64,000 bases of DNA from positions 5,084,001 through 5,148,000 of the forward strand of contig NZ_CP102592.1 in NCBI RefSeq assembly GCF_025666195.1, given 5' to 3'. Made by a program: the position numbers and the translations under genes. The stretch's first letter is position 1. Each line of letters starts with the position of its first letter. Source of the stretch: Xanthomonas sp. CFBP 8443. Lineage in GTDB: Bacteria; Pseudomonadota; Gammaproteobacteria; Xanthomonadales; Xanthomonadaceae. This document shows, piece by piece, positions 1 through 8,989 of this stretch. The notes below the pieces were generated by a model. The model had not been told where the DNA came from. It worked only from the letters and a program-made list of their open reading frames with translations, and did no database searches.

Positions 1-32
1 CGCGCGACAAGCCGCAGTGCGTTGGCCGGCAG

Positions 33-425
33 TCAGTCCAACGCGTCCAGGTAATACCAGCGGCCGTCCTCGCGCACGAAGCGGCTGTGTTCGGTCATGC
101 GCACCGCGCTGCCGCCGCCGATGCGATAGCGCGCCAGGAACGCGACCTCGGCCGTGTCGGTGCCGGTAGTGGCGACCCTTTGCACAGTCAGGCCAAGCCA
201 GGTGGTCTGCGTGTCCAGCGCCAGCTCGGCCGGGCGCGTGGACGGGTGCCAGCTGGCGCGCAGGTAGTCGGCGTCGCGGCGCACGTAGGCGCTGTAGCGC
301 GACCGCATCAGCGATTCGGCATCGGGCGCGGCGGCACCGGTATGGTAGGGCCCGCAGCACTGCGCGTACTCGCGCGGGCGGCCGCAGGGGCAGGGATCGG
401 CGAGGCGGGGGGCGGACGGAGGCAT
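33..425 (-). CDS. ychJ: YchJ-family SEC-C motif protein
   Basis: Predicted protein of 130 residues matching the UPF0225/YchJ family, whose biochemical role is not established. A SEC-C zinc-binding motif lies at the N-terminus (CPCG at residues 12-15 and the CC pair at 23-24, followed by G-x-Y-H). The rest matches the YchJ NTF2-like middle domain: the [16 protein letters not shown] helix, the W-x-G-L strand, and a C-terminal DGRWYYLDA strand. The ATG at 425 begins the conserved [15 protein letters not shown] segment; the frame is open further upstream but that part is low-complexity Arg/Pro and overlaps the divergent TSUP gene. The length is typical of the short YchJ form. It is divergently oriented from the TSUP permease with about 100 bp between starts. 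Confidence 0.85.
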   Translation of the reverse strand: MPPSAPRLADPCPCGRPREYAQCCGPYHTGAAAPDAESLMRSRYSAYVRRDADYLRASWHPSTRPAELALDTQTTWLGLTVQRVATTGTDTAEVAFLARYRIGGGSAVRMTEHSRFVREDGRWYYLDALD

Positions 426-523
426 GCGCCGATTGTGCCGGCAGCGGCGGCGCGGCGCACGCCGACGCTGCCGTGCGCGCCCGCCCCGGCTATGCTTGCG
501 CGCCCCCCGCCCGGAGCGCCGCC

Positions 524-1297
524 TTGCTGGAGCTGATCCCGACCGAACTGCCGTGGCTGCTGTGCATCGCCTTCGTCGCCGGGCTGGTGGACGCGGCGGT
601 GGGCGGCGGCGGCCTGATCCAGTTGCCGGGGCTGTTCGCGACGCTGCCGCAGCAAGCACCGGCGGTGCTGCTGGGCACCAACAAGTTCAGCGCGATGGCC
701 GGCACCGGCGCGTCGGCCTGGCGCTATGCGCGCAACGTGCGCTTCCCGTGGCGGCCGGTGCTGTACGCCACGGCGGCGGCGTTCGCGTTCTCCTTCCTTG
801 GCGCCACCGCGGTCAGCCTGTTGCCGAAACAGGCGGTGCGGCCGCTGATCCTGATCCTGCTGATCGCGATGCTGGCCTATACGCTGGTCAAGAAGGACTT
901 CGGCGCGTTGCACCGGCCACGCCAGATCGGTCGCCGCGAACTGGCCATCGCGCTGGCGATGGGCGCGGCGATCGGCTTCTACGACGGCTTCTTCGGGCCC
1001 GGCACCGGCAGCTTCCTGATCTTCCTGTTCATCCGCTTCTTCGGCCTGGACTTCCTGCGCGCCTCGGCCGCCTCCAAGGTGGTCAACCTGGCCACCAACC
1101 TGGCCGCGCTGTGCTTCTTCGTGCCCAGCGGACAGGTGCTGCTGGCGGTGGCGGTGCCGATGGCCGCGGCCAACGTCGTTGGCGCGGTGGCCGGCACGCG
1201 GCTGGCGCTGCGCGGCGGCACGCCGCTGATCCGGCAATTGTTCCTGGTGCTGGTGGTGGTGCTGATCGGCAAGATGGGCTGGGACCTGCTGCGCTGA
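524..1297 (+). CDS. TSUP/TauE-SafE family membrane permease
   Basis: An integral inner-membrane protein of the TauE/SafE (TSUP) family, which exports or imports sulfite, organosulfonates and related anions; the substrate here cannot be read from sequence. About eight hydrophobic segments are visible in two homologous halves. Each half starts with the family signature: [16 protein letters not shown] followed by LLGTNKFSA in the first half, and [14 protein letters not shown] followed by [10 protein letters not shown] in the second. I chose the TTG at 524 because GGAG sits 7 bases upstream (513-516) and it gives 257 residues, the usual family size. A GTG at 473 in the same frame would add 17 residues without hydrophobic character. 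The gene is convergent with the large SMC-like gene, with only 39 bp between stops. Confidence 0.85.
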   Translation: MLELIPTELPWLLCIAFVAGLVDAAVGGGGLIQLPGLFATLPQQAPAVLLGTNKFSAMAGTGASAWRYARNVRFPWRPVLYATAAAFAFSFLGATAVSLLPKQAVRPLILILLIAMLAYTLVKKDFGALHRPRQIGRRELAIALAMGAAIGFYDGFFGPGTGSFLIFLFIRFFGLDFLRASAASKVVNLATNLAALCFFVPSGQVLLAVAVPMAAANVVGAVAGTRLALRGGTPLIRQLFLVLVVVLIGKMGWDLLR

Positions 1298-1336
1298 GCG
1301 CGGCGCCCCTTGCCGCGAGACGCCTTGCGTACAGGG

Positions 1337-4300
1337 CTACTTGCGCTTGGCGGCGCTGCGCGCGGTAGTCGCTTTAGTCGCCTTGCGCGATGTCGCCGCC
1401 GCGGCCGTCTTGTTCGGCTTGCCTGGCGCCGGCTTGGCAGCGGCACGTGCGGCGGCGGGTCGCTCGGCCCGCTTTGCAGACGGCGCGCGGGCGGTCTTCG
1501 CTGCCGCGGTGGGCTTGGCCTTGGCTGATGCCTTCTTCGCTGCCGCGCGTGGCGCTGCGGTGGCGGGCTTGGCCGGCCCGGATGCACGCTTGCGCGGTGC
1601 CGGCGCGGCCGGCGCGCTTGGCGTGGCGTCCTCGGTCGCGAGCGGCTCGCCGCCCGCCATGGCCGCCGCCGGCGCATCGGTGGCGGCGACCATCGCCGCG
1701 TCACGCGCCGGCGTATCGTCGCTGCGCGAGCGCTCCGGCAGCTTGAGTCGATGCGCCTGTTCGTCGTACTCGATCAGCAGCACGCCGGAATTGTGGCGGC
1801 CGCTGATCTCGACGAAGCAGGCGCCGCCGATGAACGGCTCCAGCGTCATCACCGATTTGAGCGGCGTGGCCACCACCATCTGGAAACCGAAATTCTCGAA
1901 GATGTTCATCGCCAGCGCGGTGAACTCGTTGTCGGCCTTGTCGAAGGCTTCGTCCAGCACCACCGCGCAGTAGCGCGGCAGCTCGCCGTCCTCGCCGCCG
2001 AGCTGGTAGCGCAGCGCCGCGGCCAGGCAGGTGGTGGCCAGCTTCTGCCGCTGCCCGCCGGACTTGCCGGCGCCGCTGCGGTAGATCTCGACCTGGGCGC
2101 GGGTCTGCGCATCCAGCTCCACGCCGATGAATTCCACGTGCAGGCGCACGTCCAGCACCTGCTCGCGCCAGCGCCGCAGTTCCGGCTCCTGCGCGCCGAG
2201 CCGGGCGACCAGTTCGCGCAACGTGGCGAACTGCGCTTCGGCCAGCGCGCGGTCCTCGGTCTGCTGGTGCGACAACACCGCACGCAGTTGCTGCTGGAAT
2301 TCGTGCACCTCGGCCAGGCGGCGATCGCCGACCTCGATGGTGAGGATGGTGCCGCGGTTGAACGGCACCTGTTCCAGGCTGGCGTTGACCTCGTCCATGC
2401 GTTGCTTGATGCCCTTGTGCGCCTCGGCGGTATGCCGCTGCAGCGCGAGCAGGTTGTTCTTGCTCTGGGTCTGCAGCAACTCGAAGAAGCGGCCTTCGTG
2501 GCGCGGCAGGCCGTCGCTCTCCAGCCGCTCCAGGCGCGCGAGGAAATCGTCGGCGCTGGCCAGGCTGACGGTGAAGTCGCCGCTATCCTCCGGCCATTGC
2601 TGGCAGTACCTGCGGAAGCACTCCAGCAGCTGCGCGCTGAGCCTGCTGTCGCGGCCCTGACTGTCGGCCAGTTGCTCGGCCAGGCCGCGTTCGACTACGC
2701 GGAAGTGCGCTTCCAGATTGTCCAGCGACAACGGCGCCAGCTCGGCCAGGCGCTGCCGCAGGCCTTGCAGCTGGGTGGGCGTGAGCGATGCGGCGGCGCC
2801 GCGTCCGGCGCAGGTCTCGCGCTGCGTCTCCAGCCGGCTGCGCTCGCGCGCCAGCTGCGCGCGTTCCAGGCGCACGTCCTCGTAGGTGCGCTTGGCCTGG
2901 TCGCGACGCGCGCGCGCGGTGTCGATCGCCTGGCCCAGCGCGCGCAGGCCGCTGTCGCCTTCGCGCAGCTGGGTGAGTTGTTCCTCGATGTCGCTCAGGC
3001 GCTGCAGCTTGGGCCCGACGTCGATCTCGTCCCAGGAGCGCTCCACCAGCGTGTGCGCGGCGAGCTGCCGTTCCTGGTCCTGCTCGCGCCGCTTGCGCAA
3101 CGCGGCCACGTCGGCCTCGCAGTCGGCGATGCGCTGCGCCAGGGTCTGGCCCTCGCGCTCGTAGAGCTTGAGCTTGTCGCGGTTGTCGTAGCCGAGCAGC
3201 CAGCGCTTGCGGTCGCCGACGGCGTGGCGATCGTCCTTCTCGTAGCGGTCGCCCGGATGCTTGACCTGGCCTTCGCGGGTGATCGCGCGGTCGGCGTTGC
3301 GCAGCGCCGCGGCGCTGTCGACGCAGGCGTAGTCGAAGCGGCGCGCCAGCTCGTTGCGCAGCCAGTCGGCGAAGGCGTGTTCGCGCAGCTGCAGCTTGCC
3401 CGGCAGCGACTGCGGCTCGGGGTCGCGCGGATGCAGCGCATCGTTGCGGCGCACCCGGTAGTACACCAGGCGCGTGCCCAGGTGGGTGCGGTTGACCCAG
3501 TCGCTGACCTGCGCGTAGTGGCGCTCGTCCACCAGCAGCGATTGCGCGAAGCCCTGCAGCACGCGTTCGATCGCGCCGCGCCAGGCGGCCTGGTCGTCGC
3601 GCACCTGCAGCAGCTCGCCGACGAACGGCAGCGCCGCTTCGCTCAGGCCGGTGTCCTCGCACAGCCGCGCGCGCAGCGCCTGCATCGGCGCCGGGATGCT
3701 CGACGGCGCGCGTTTCAGCGCCTCGATCTCGGCGCGGATCTCGGCGAAACGGCGCTCATCATCGCGGCGCGCGGCCATGCGCTCGGCGATCGCCTCGTCC
3801 AGCGAACTGGCCTGTTCGCGGTTGCCGTCCAGCAACCCGCGCGCATGCGCGACCTGCTCGGCGAAGCCGCTGGCCCCGGCGGCCAGCGCGGTGCCGAGCT
3901 GGCGACAGGCCTGTTCGATTTGCGTCCGGCGGCGCAGCCGCTCGTCGCGCTCGCGTTCGACCCGGGCGCGTTCGCGCTCCAGCGCCTCGACCTGCTCGCC
4001 GCCGGCCGCGCGCTGCTCGCGCTCCAGTTCGGCCAGTTTCTGCTCGTGGTTGTCCAGCGACTCGCGGCGCTGGCCTTCCTCGCCGGCCAGGCCGCGGTCC
4101 TGGGTGTCCAGTTCCTGCAGGCGCGCATCGAGCAGCGCCACGCGCTGCTGCTCGCGATAGCCGTCCACGCCCAGCTGCAGTTCGCGCAATTCGCCGACGC
4201 TGTGGCGCAGCGCCATCAGCGCCGCGTGGTGTTCGCGCGCCGGACTCAGCGTTTCCACCTGGCGGCGCGCGGTGACCACCGCGTGGTGCGCGCCGTCGAG

Positions 4301-5095
4301 TTCGGCGAAGTCCTCCACCAGCCGGTCGGCGGCCTCGAACGTGCGCGGCTCGTCGAGCATGAAGCCGCGCAGGAAGGCGTTGAGGTCGCCCAGGTTCTTC
4401 GCCGACTGGGTCTTGTGCAGCAGCCGCAGCGCCATCTCGTTGCCGATGCCGAGCAGGTGGCGGAAGCGCTCGGCATAGCCGGCGAAGCCGTCGAAGTGGG
4501 CCACGTCCTCGCCCAGCCGCGCCTTGAGCTTGCGCAGGTCCAGGTCGAAGCCGTCGAGTTCGCGCGCCACGTCGAACGGGCGCTGCGCGACCATGTAGTG
4601 GCGACGCACGTCGGCGGCGGCGTTGCCGCTGCCGGCGATCCAGAACAGGCGCACCAGGCTGACCGCTTCGCCGTGCGCGTTGCGGTATTCCAGCGCCAGC
4701 GCCGACCAGGTCGCGCCCTTGCGCAGGTATTGCGTGGCGATCTCGCCAGATGCGCTGTCCTGTTGGTCGGCCCACGCGCCGCGCACGTACGACACCAGGC
4801 TGCGGTCGCGCCCGCTGCGCTCGGCCTCGCGCGCGGCGGCGTTGAAGTCGACGATGCTCGGCGGCGTCAGCAGCGCCGACATCGCATCGAGCAGCGTCGA
4901 CTTGCCCGAGCCGGAGCGGCCGACGAACAGGAAGCCCTTCTCCGCGATCGGCACCTCGGTCAGGCCGTTGAACGTTCCCCAGTTGTGCACCTGCAAGCGG
5001 CGCATACGGAACTGCTGCGCCCGCTGCTCGGCGAGCGCATCGGCGAACAGCGATTGGCCCGGCTGCGCCGGCAGGAGGTTGGACTGGGAATTCAT
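1337..5095 (-). CDS. SMC-like ATPase, JetC/MksB type, with histone H1-like tail
   Basis: A 1252-residue SMC-like ATPase, the motor subunit of Wadjet (JetC) or MksBEF (MksB) complexes, which extrude DNA loops and act on plasmids or chromosome folding. The ATP-binding head is split as expected: Walker A GRSGSGKS at residues 59-66 after a core strand MRRLQVHNWGTFNG, the ABC signature SGGQ near residue 1012, and Walker B VVLDEAFD near 1048. Between them are long Leu/Glu/Arg-rich coiled-coil stretches. Residues past about 1122 are unusual: after a disordered Ala/Pro linker, the last 87 residues (from about 1166) are almost only Ala, Lys, Arg, Pro and Thr, like bacterial histone H1/AlgP tails. It is last of three minus-strand genes (jetA-jetB-jetC order) but is separated from jetB by 386 bp containing a dispersed repeat. 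No JetD nuclease gene is adjacent. JetC versus MksB naming is an inference. Confidence 0.88.
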   Translation of the reverse strand: MNSQSNLLPAQPGQSLFADALAEQRAQQFRMRRLQVHNWGTFNGLTEVPIAEKGFLFVGRSGSGKSTLLDAMSALLTPPSIVDFNAAAREAERSGRDRSLVSYVRGAWADQQDSASGEIATQYLRKGATWSALALEYRNAHGEAVSLVRLFWIAGSGNAAADVRRHYMVAQRPFDVARELDGFDLDLRKLKARLGEDVAHFDGFAGYAERFRHLLGIGNEMALRLLHKTQSAKNLGDLNAFLRGFMLDEPRTFEAADRLVEDFAELDGAHHAVVTARRQVETLSPAREHHAALMALRHSVGELRELQLGVDGYREQQRVALLDARLQELDTQDRGLAGEEGQRRESLDNHEQKLAELEREQRAAGGEQVEALERERARVERERDERLRRRTQIEQACRQLGTALAAGASGFAEQVAHARGLLDGNREQASSLDEAIAERMAARRDDERRFAEIRAEIEALKRAPSSIPAPMQALRARLCEDTGLSEAALPFVGELLQVRDDQAAWRGAIERVLQGFAQSLLVDERHYAQVSDWVNRTHLGTRLVYYRVRRNDALHPRDPEPQSLPGKLQLREHAFADWLRNELARRFDYACVDSAAALRNADRAITREGQVKHPGDRYEKDDRHAVGDRKRWLLGYDNRDKLKLYEREGQTLAQRIADCEADVAALRKRREQDQERQLAAHTLVERSWDEIDVGPKLQRLSDIEEQLTQLREGDSGLRALGQAIDTARARRDQAKRTYEDVRLERAQLARERSRLETQRETCAGRGAAASLTPTQLQGLRQRLAELAPLSLDNLEAHFRVVERGLAEQLADSQGRDSRLSAQLLECFRRYCQQWPEDSGDFTVSLASADDFLARLERLESDGLPRHEGRFFELLQTQSKNNLLALQRHTAEAHKGIKQRMDEVNASLEQVPFNRGTILTIEVGDRRLAEVHEFQQQLRAVLSHQQTEDRALAEAQFATLRELVARLGAQEPELRRWREQVLDVRLHVEFIGVELDAQTRAQVEIYRSGAGKSGGQRQKLATTCLAAALRYQLGGEDGELPRYCAVVLDEAFDKADNEFTALAMNIFENFGFQMVVATPLKSVMTLEPFIGGACFVEISGRHNSGVLLIEYDEQAHRLKLPERSRSDDTPARDAAMVAATDAPAAAMAGGEPLATEDATPSAPAAPAPRKRASGPAKPATAAPRAAAKKASAKAKPTAAAKTARAPSAKRAERPAAARAAAKPAPGKPNKTAAAATSRKATKATTARSAAKRK

Positions 5096-5481
5096 GGCTC
5101 ACTCACCAAAACAGGACGACGGGGAACGCACAGACGGGTCATCACCAACGTTTGAAGCGGGTTTTCCAGGTGTTGCAGGGGGCGCGGGGGCGTTGTGGCG
5201 CGATGGGGTGGACTGTCACGCGGGCTGTGGACCTGCCGCGCTCGGAAGGCGCGAGGACAGTCGCCTTCTTTCTCGCACACGCAAGAACAAGATGACTTGT
5301 GCTCGCGACGGCGGGGGTAAAAGCCCGTGCTCCACTGCACTCTTCAAACACCACCACACACCGTACCCTCATCCGCCCTCCGGGCACCTTCTCCCGGGGG
5401 GAGAAGGGAACGGCTGGCGGCCTCTCCTTCTTGCGCGGGCGACGTTTCCCCGAAAGGTGGCATGGCGCCGGGGGAGAAGGA
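5096..5481. other. Gap between jetB- and jetC-like genes holding a dispersed repeat
   Basis: No credible gene. The stretch holds one half-copy of the CCCTCATCCGCCC...GGGAGAAGGG dispersed palindrome (5363-5413) plus a degenerate second piece (about 5440-5481). In comparable operons the two flanking genes are usually adjacent or overlapping, so this gap may result from repeat insertion. Any separate promoter for the SMC-like gene would have to lie here, but no convincing -35/-10 pair was seen. Confidence 0.6.
5363..5413. repeat. Half-copy of dispersed palindrome (family B)
   Basis: Starts GTACCCTCATCCGCCCTCCG and ends in the palindromic CTTCTCCC/GGGAGAAG stem. The same half-element is present at 15.3-15.6, 40.2-40.6 and 59.6-59.9 kb. 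It lies between the two SMC-complex genes. Confidence 0.8.
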
Positions 5482-6171
5482 TCATTCCGCTGCTGCCTCC
5501 CCCACGCGCAGCTCGCGATACGCCTGCGCCAGTGCCTGCACGTCCTCGGCCGAGAACAGCAGCTTCAGCACCGGCGACACCTCGTAGCGGTCCTCGCTGC
5601 CGCGCAGGCGCGACAACAGCTGGTTCTCGCGCATCTTGCCGATCGCGGTCATCACCCGCCGCGCGAACCCGGCGCGGTCGGTGGACACGTTCTTCTCGTA
5701 CACCGACAGCGCTTCGAGCAGTTGCGCCTCGTCCACCACCGCGCGCTCGCCGCGGGTGTCGGCCTCGGCCAGGCGCTGGCGCAGGAACAGCAGCAGCACC
5801 GACTCGATGAAGGTCAGCGGCGCGCTGCGCAGCAGCGTCGGCGCCTCCAGTTCGGCGGTGTCGGCCTGTCGGGTGAACGCCACCCCGCCCTCGCGGTCCA
5901 GCACCAGTTCCAGGAACAGCTCGCACAGCACGCGGCGGATCGCCGGCTCGTGGCGCAGCAACGCCGGCCACAGCGGCCCGTGCCGTTGCGCGTCCACGCT
6001 CGGCCCGGCCAGCAGCTGGCACAGCGCGCGGCGCGCGTCGAACGGCAGCGTGCCGGTATCGCCGAGGAACAGCGGACCCTCGCCGTGCGGCGCGCCTGCC
6101 GCTGCCGGCACGTCGGCGTCGCCGCTGCCGCCTGGGTCGGCGTCCAGGCGTCCATCGTCAGACCAGTTCAT
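5482..6171 (-). CDS. DUF4194 protein, JetB/MksE-like kite subunit
   Basis: Predicted 229-residue protein resembling DUF4194, the small winged-helix 'kite' subunit (JetB/MksE) that bridges kleisin and SMC ATPase in Wadjet and MksBEF complexes. The acidic, Gly-rich first 35 residues look disordered. The folded part runs from [15 protein letters not shown] through a helix-rich region ([21 protein letters not shown]) to a C-terminal winged-helix segment ([38 protein letters not shown]) typical of the family. I start it at the ATG at 6171, which overlaps the end of the kleisin-like gene by 14 bp and implies translational coupling. An upstream start at 6213 in the same frame would deepen the overlap. 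Confidence 0.82.
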   Translation of the reverse strand: MNWSDDGRLDADPGGSGDADVPAAAGAPHGEGPLFLGDTGTLPFDARRALCQLLAGPSVDAQRHGPLWPALLRHEPAIRRVLCELFLELVLDREGGVAFTRQADTAELEAPTLLRSAPLTFIESVLLLFLRQRLAEADTRGERAVVDEAQLLEALSVYEKNVSTDRAGFARRVMTAIGKMRENQLLSRLRGSEDRYEVSPVLKLLFSAEDVQALAQAYRELRVGEAAAE

Positions 6172-7627
6172 TGCGTTTCTCCCGGGTGAACCACACCAGC
6201 GGAATGCGCGCACGCCGGAGCGTGCCGTCGCCGCCTTCCCACTGCACCGTTTCCAGTTCGCCGTCGATCACCACGCCGTGGCGGGTGCCGAGCGACAGAT
6301 AGCCGATGACGCTGCCCAGGCCCTGCGCCGCCGGGCGCTGCTGCAGCGCATCGCCGATGGTGAGCCGCGGCTGTTGGCCGAGCAGCTCGTGCAGGTCGCG
6401 GCGCAGCGCGCGCACGTCGATCTCCGACTGCGCGACCAGGTCGCCGACGCTGTCCAGCGAAATCTCCGCCGCGTCGGCGGCATGCACGCGGCCGTCGACC
6501 TGGGCCAGGCGCGGATCGTGCAAGCGCCACTGCGACAGCGAGCGCAGGCGGCTGCCGCTCAGCGCCAGCGTGTAGCCGGTCGCGGCAGCGGCGTGCAGGC
6601 TGTCGCGCAGCTGCAGCGCCTCGCCCTGGGCCTGCTTGAGCAGCTGGTTGAGGCGGCGCTGCTCCAGGTAGCCGCGACTCTGCACGAAGCCGCGCAGGCT
6701 GCGCGCGAAGTGCTGCATCACCGTGTGCACTTCGCCGCCGCGCTCGAGCAGGGTGCCGGTGAGTCCGCGCAGGAACGCACGCTCGCGGCGGTCGAGCCGG
6801 CGCGCGAAACCGCGCGCGAGCAGCGCGTCCAAGGCCTGGTCGAGCTGGCCGCTCTGCTGCGCATCGTTGAGCAGGTTCCAGAACGCCTGGAAGCTGCGCC
6901 CGGCCTCGCTGTCGGCGATCACGTCCACGCCGTCGAACAGCTGCTGCAGCACGTCGCCGCGCGCGCCTTCGTCGTCGATGATGCGCTCGCGGAATTCGCG
7001 GTTGAGCCGCTCGAAGTCGTCGCGGACGCGGTGGAAATCCTCGGCCAGCTCGTCGGACAGGTGGATCAGGTCGCGCGCGCGTTCCAGCGCACGCTTGCCG
7101 TCGAGCGCGGCGACGCGGCCCGCGGCCACCCGCTCGATCTCCGCATCGATGCGGTCGCGCTCGGCGCGCAGCGCGGCCAGGCGCGCGTCCGGATCGGATT
7201 CGGTCTGCCCGGCCAGCTGCACCAGTTGCTGGATCACCAGCGACAGCCGGCTCTCGGTGGCGTTGCTGGCGCTCTCGCGCAGCCCGGCGATGAAGCGGAT
7301 CGCCTGCGCGGCCGCGCGCGACAGCTCGTACTCCTCCTCGGCCGCGCCTTCGGGCAGGCGCCGTTCCAGCCAGCCCTGGGCCAACCAATGGGCGAGATAG
7401 GCCTGCGCGGTGCGCGGCAGTTCGCGCGAGAGCTGGTCCGCGCGCAGCGCGTCGAGCTGGCGCTGCAGGCGCTCGTGCAGCACCGCCGACGGCAGCCGGC
7501 GTTCGCCGTCCAGCAGCAGCGTCTGCAGCAGGCCGATCAGTTCCGGCGCGTGGTCGGCGGCCAGCAGCTTCCACAGCGGCCGCTCGCGCAGCAGGCGATA
7601 GCCGGCGATCCGTTCGTGTTGCTTCAT
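6158..7627 (-). CDS. DUF3375 protein, JetA/MksF-like kleisin
   Basis: Predicted 489-residue DUF3375 protein, the kleisin subunit JetA (MksF) that closes the SMC ring in Wadjet/MksBEF systems. Visible family traits: N-terminal winged-helix region ([27 protein letters not shown]), the [14 protein letters not shown] helix, long helices with [35 protein letters not shown], and the C-terminal [15 protein letters not shown] strand segment close to the end. The ATG at 7627 ([11 protein letters not shown]) was chosen over an upstream start because the extra nine residues are low-complexity and lie against folE. It is the first gene of the three-gene set, 34 bp after the folE stop and in the same direction, so readthrough from folE is possible. 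The complex acts on DNA in the cytoplasm. Confidence 0.85.
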   Translation of the reverse strand: MKQHERIAGYRLLRERPLWKLLAADHAPELIGLLQTLLLDGERRLPSAVLHERLQRQLDALRADQLSRELPRTAQAYLAHWLAQGWLERRLPEGAAEEEYELSRAAAQAIRFIAGLRESASNATESRLSLVIQQLVQLAGQTESDPDARLAALRAERDRIDAEIERVAAGRVAALDGKRALERARDLIHLSDELAEDFHRVRDDFERLNREFRERIIDDEGARGDVLQQLFDGVDVIADSEAGRSFQAFWNLLNDAQQSGQLDQALDALLARGFARRLDRRERAFLRGLTGTLLERGGEVHTVMQHFARSLRGFVQSRGYLEQRRLNQLLKQAQGEALQLRDSLHAAAATGYTLALSGSRLRSLSQWRLHDPRLAQVDGRVHAADAAEISLDSVGDLVAQSEIDVRALRRDLHELLGQQPRLTIGDALQQRPAAQGLGSVIGYLSLGTRHGVVIDGELETVQWEGGDGTLRRARIPLVWFTREKRNELV

Positions 7628-7661
7628 GCCCGCCGCGACCGCCGCCCCCGCCACCGCTGGC

Positions 7662-8267
7662 TCAACGCTTGCCGCTGCCGTCGATGAAGCGCAGGAATTC
7701 GGCGCGGGTGCGCGCGTCCTCGCGGAAGGTGCCGAGCATCTTCGAGGTGACCATGCTGACGCCGCGCTTGTGGATGCCGCGGGTGGTCATGCACTCGTGC
7801 GCGCCTTCCACCACCACGCCCACGCCCAGCGGCTGCAGCACGTCCTGGATGCACTGCGCGATCTGCGCGGTCATCTTCTCCTGCACCTGGAAGCGCCGCG
7901 CATAGGCCTCGACCACGCGCGCCAGCTTGCTGATGCCCACCACCTTGCCGCGCGGCAGGTAGCCGACGTGGACCTTGCCGATGATCGGCGCCATGTGGTG
8001 CTCGCAATGGCTTTCGTATTCGATGTCGCGCAGCACGATAAGCTCGTCGTAGCCGGCCACTTCCTCGAAGGTGCGCAGCAGGTACTCGCGCGGGTCGGCC
8101 TGATAGCCGCTGAACCAGTCGCCGTAGGCCTCGGCCACGCGCCGCGGCGTGTCCAGCAGGCCCTCGCGGTCAGGATCCTCGCCGGCCCAGCGCAGCAGCG
8201 TGCGCACGGCGGCTTCGGCCTGGTCCTGGGTGACGGGGGAGTCGGGGGTCTTCTTGGAGTCGGCCAT
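7662..8267 (-). CDS. folE: GTP cyclohydrolase I (type I)
   Basis: GTP cyclohydrolase I converts GTP to 7,8-dihydroneopterin triphosphate, the first step of folate biosynthesis (also the entry to queuosine). The 201-residue protein contains the zinc site of type IA enzymes: Cys88 and His91 in [20 protein letters not shown], and Cys159 in [10 protein letters not shown]. Other conserved segments are [41 protein letters not shown] and the C-terminal RAEFLRFI. The ATG at 8267 gives the normal length; the frame stays open upstream but there it only reads through REP repeats. A 517-bp REP array lies about 95 bp upstream of the start, leaving little room for the promoter. Assignment is firm. Confidence 0.96.
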   Translation of the reverse strand: MADSKKTPDSPVTQDQAEAAVRTLLRWAGEDPDREGLLDTPRRVAEAYGDWFSGYQADPREYLLRTFEEVAGYDELIVLRDIEYESHCEHHMAPIIGKVHVGYLPRGKVVGISKLARVVEAYARRFQVQEKMTAQIAQCIQDVLQPLGVGVVVEGAHECMTTRGIHKRGVSMVTSKMLGTFREDARTRAEFLRFIDGSGKR

Positions 8268-8360
8268 GAGCGAAAACGCCCGTGAGGGGGGCTGCATGGT
8301 ACCCGAGTCGCCTGGGCGTCGCCGAACGCGGCGGCGGGGAGTGCCGCGGTCGAGGATGCG

Positions 8361-8877
8361 GTCGCGGCTGAAGCCGCTCCTACAGTGCACCCGGCCGGCC
8401 TTCCGCAAGCCCTCTGTAGGAGCTACTTCAGTGGCGACGAGGGAAGCCGCGGGCCTGATGATCGGTCGCGTCGGGGCTGAAGCCCCTCCCACAGTGCACC
8501 CGGCCGGCCTTCCGCAAGCCCTCTGTGGGAGCCACTTCAGTCGCGACGAGCGAAGCCGCGGGACTGATGATCGGGTCGCGTCGGGGCTGAAGCCCCTCCC
8601 ACAGTGCACCCAGCCGGCCTTCCGCAAGCCTCTGTGGGAGCGACTTCAGTCGCGACGAGCGAAGCCGCGGGACTGATGATCGGTCGCGTCGGGGCTGAAG
8701 CCCCTCCCACAGTGCACCCGGCCGGCCTTCCGCAGCCGCTGTGGGAGCGACTTCAGTCACGACGAGTGGAGCCGCCGGTCGATGACGCCGGGAACAGGTC
8801 GCGGCTGAAGCCGCTCCTACAGTGCACCGGGCCGACCGATCGCAACTCCCTGTAGGAGCGGCTTCAGCCGCGACGGG
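8361..8877. repeat. Array of five tandem REP doublets (period about 109 bp)
   Basis: Each unit contains a reverse and a forward copy of the REP core (form TGTAGGAGCGGCTTCAGCCG and the variant with TGTGGGAG/AGTCGCGAC), separated by a conserved spacer TGCACCCGGCCGGCCTTCCG. The GGCTGAAGCC mark recurs at 8366, 8475, 8585, 8693 and 8803, giving intervals of 108-110 bp. The outer units carry the 'gctcctaca' version, the middle ones the 'cctcccaca' version. The array sits between the YdeI-like gene stop and folE. REP elements are mobilised by RAYT transposases; a RAYT remnant lies at 22.3 kb. Confidence 0.93.
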
Positions 8878-8989
8878 CGCAGCGGCGAGGCTTCAGGCGA
8901 CGGAGACGGTCGGGGCTGAAGTTCGAAGGCGGTCGCAAGACTTCCCGCAGTGCACGACAGCCGCGGCCAGCCAGGCCACGCGCGCCTCG

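Noticed and set aside
1751..5155. Long plus-strand open frame of 1134 codons opposite the SMC-like gene
   Set aside because: It is antisense to a gene with intact ATPase motifs; its Gln/Ala/Val/Leu/Arg-only composition is the mirror of GC-rich codon bias and shows no domain.
5636..7687. Plus-strand frame of 683 codons opposite jetA/jetB-like genes
   Set aside because: Shadow of two genes with clear family patterns; no start signal or motifs.
8361..8877. CRISPR array
   Set aside because: Units are about 109 bp with palindromic REP cores and conserved spacers; spacers are not unique and no cas genes are near.
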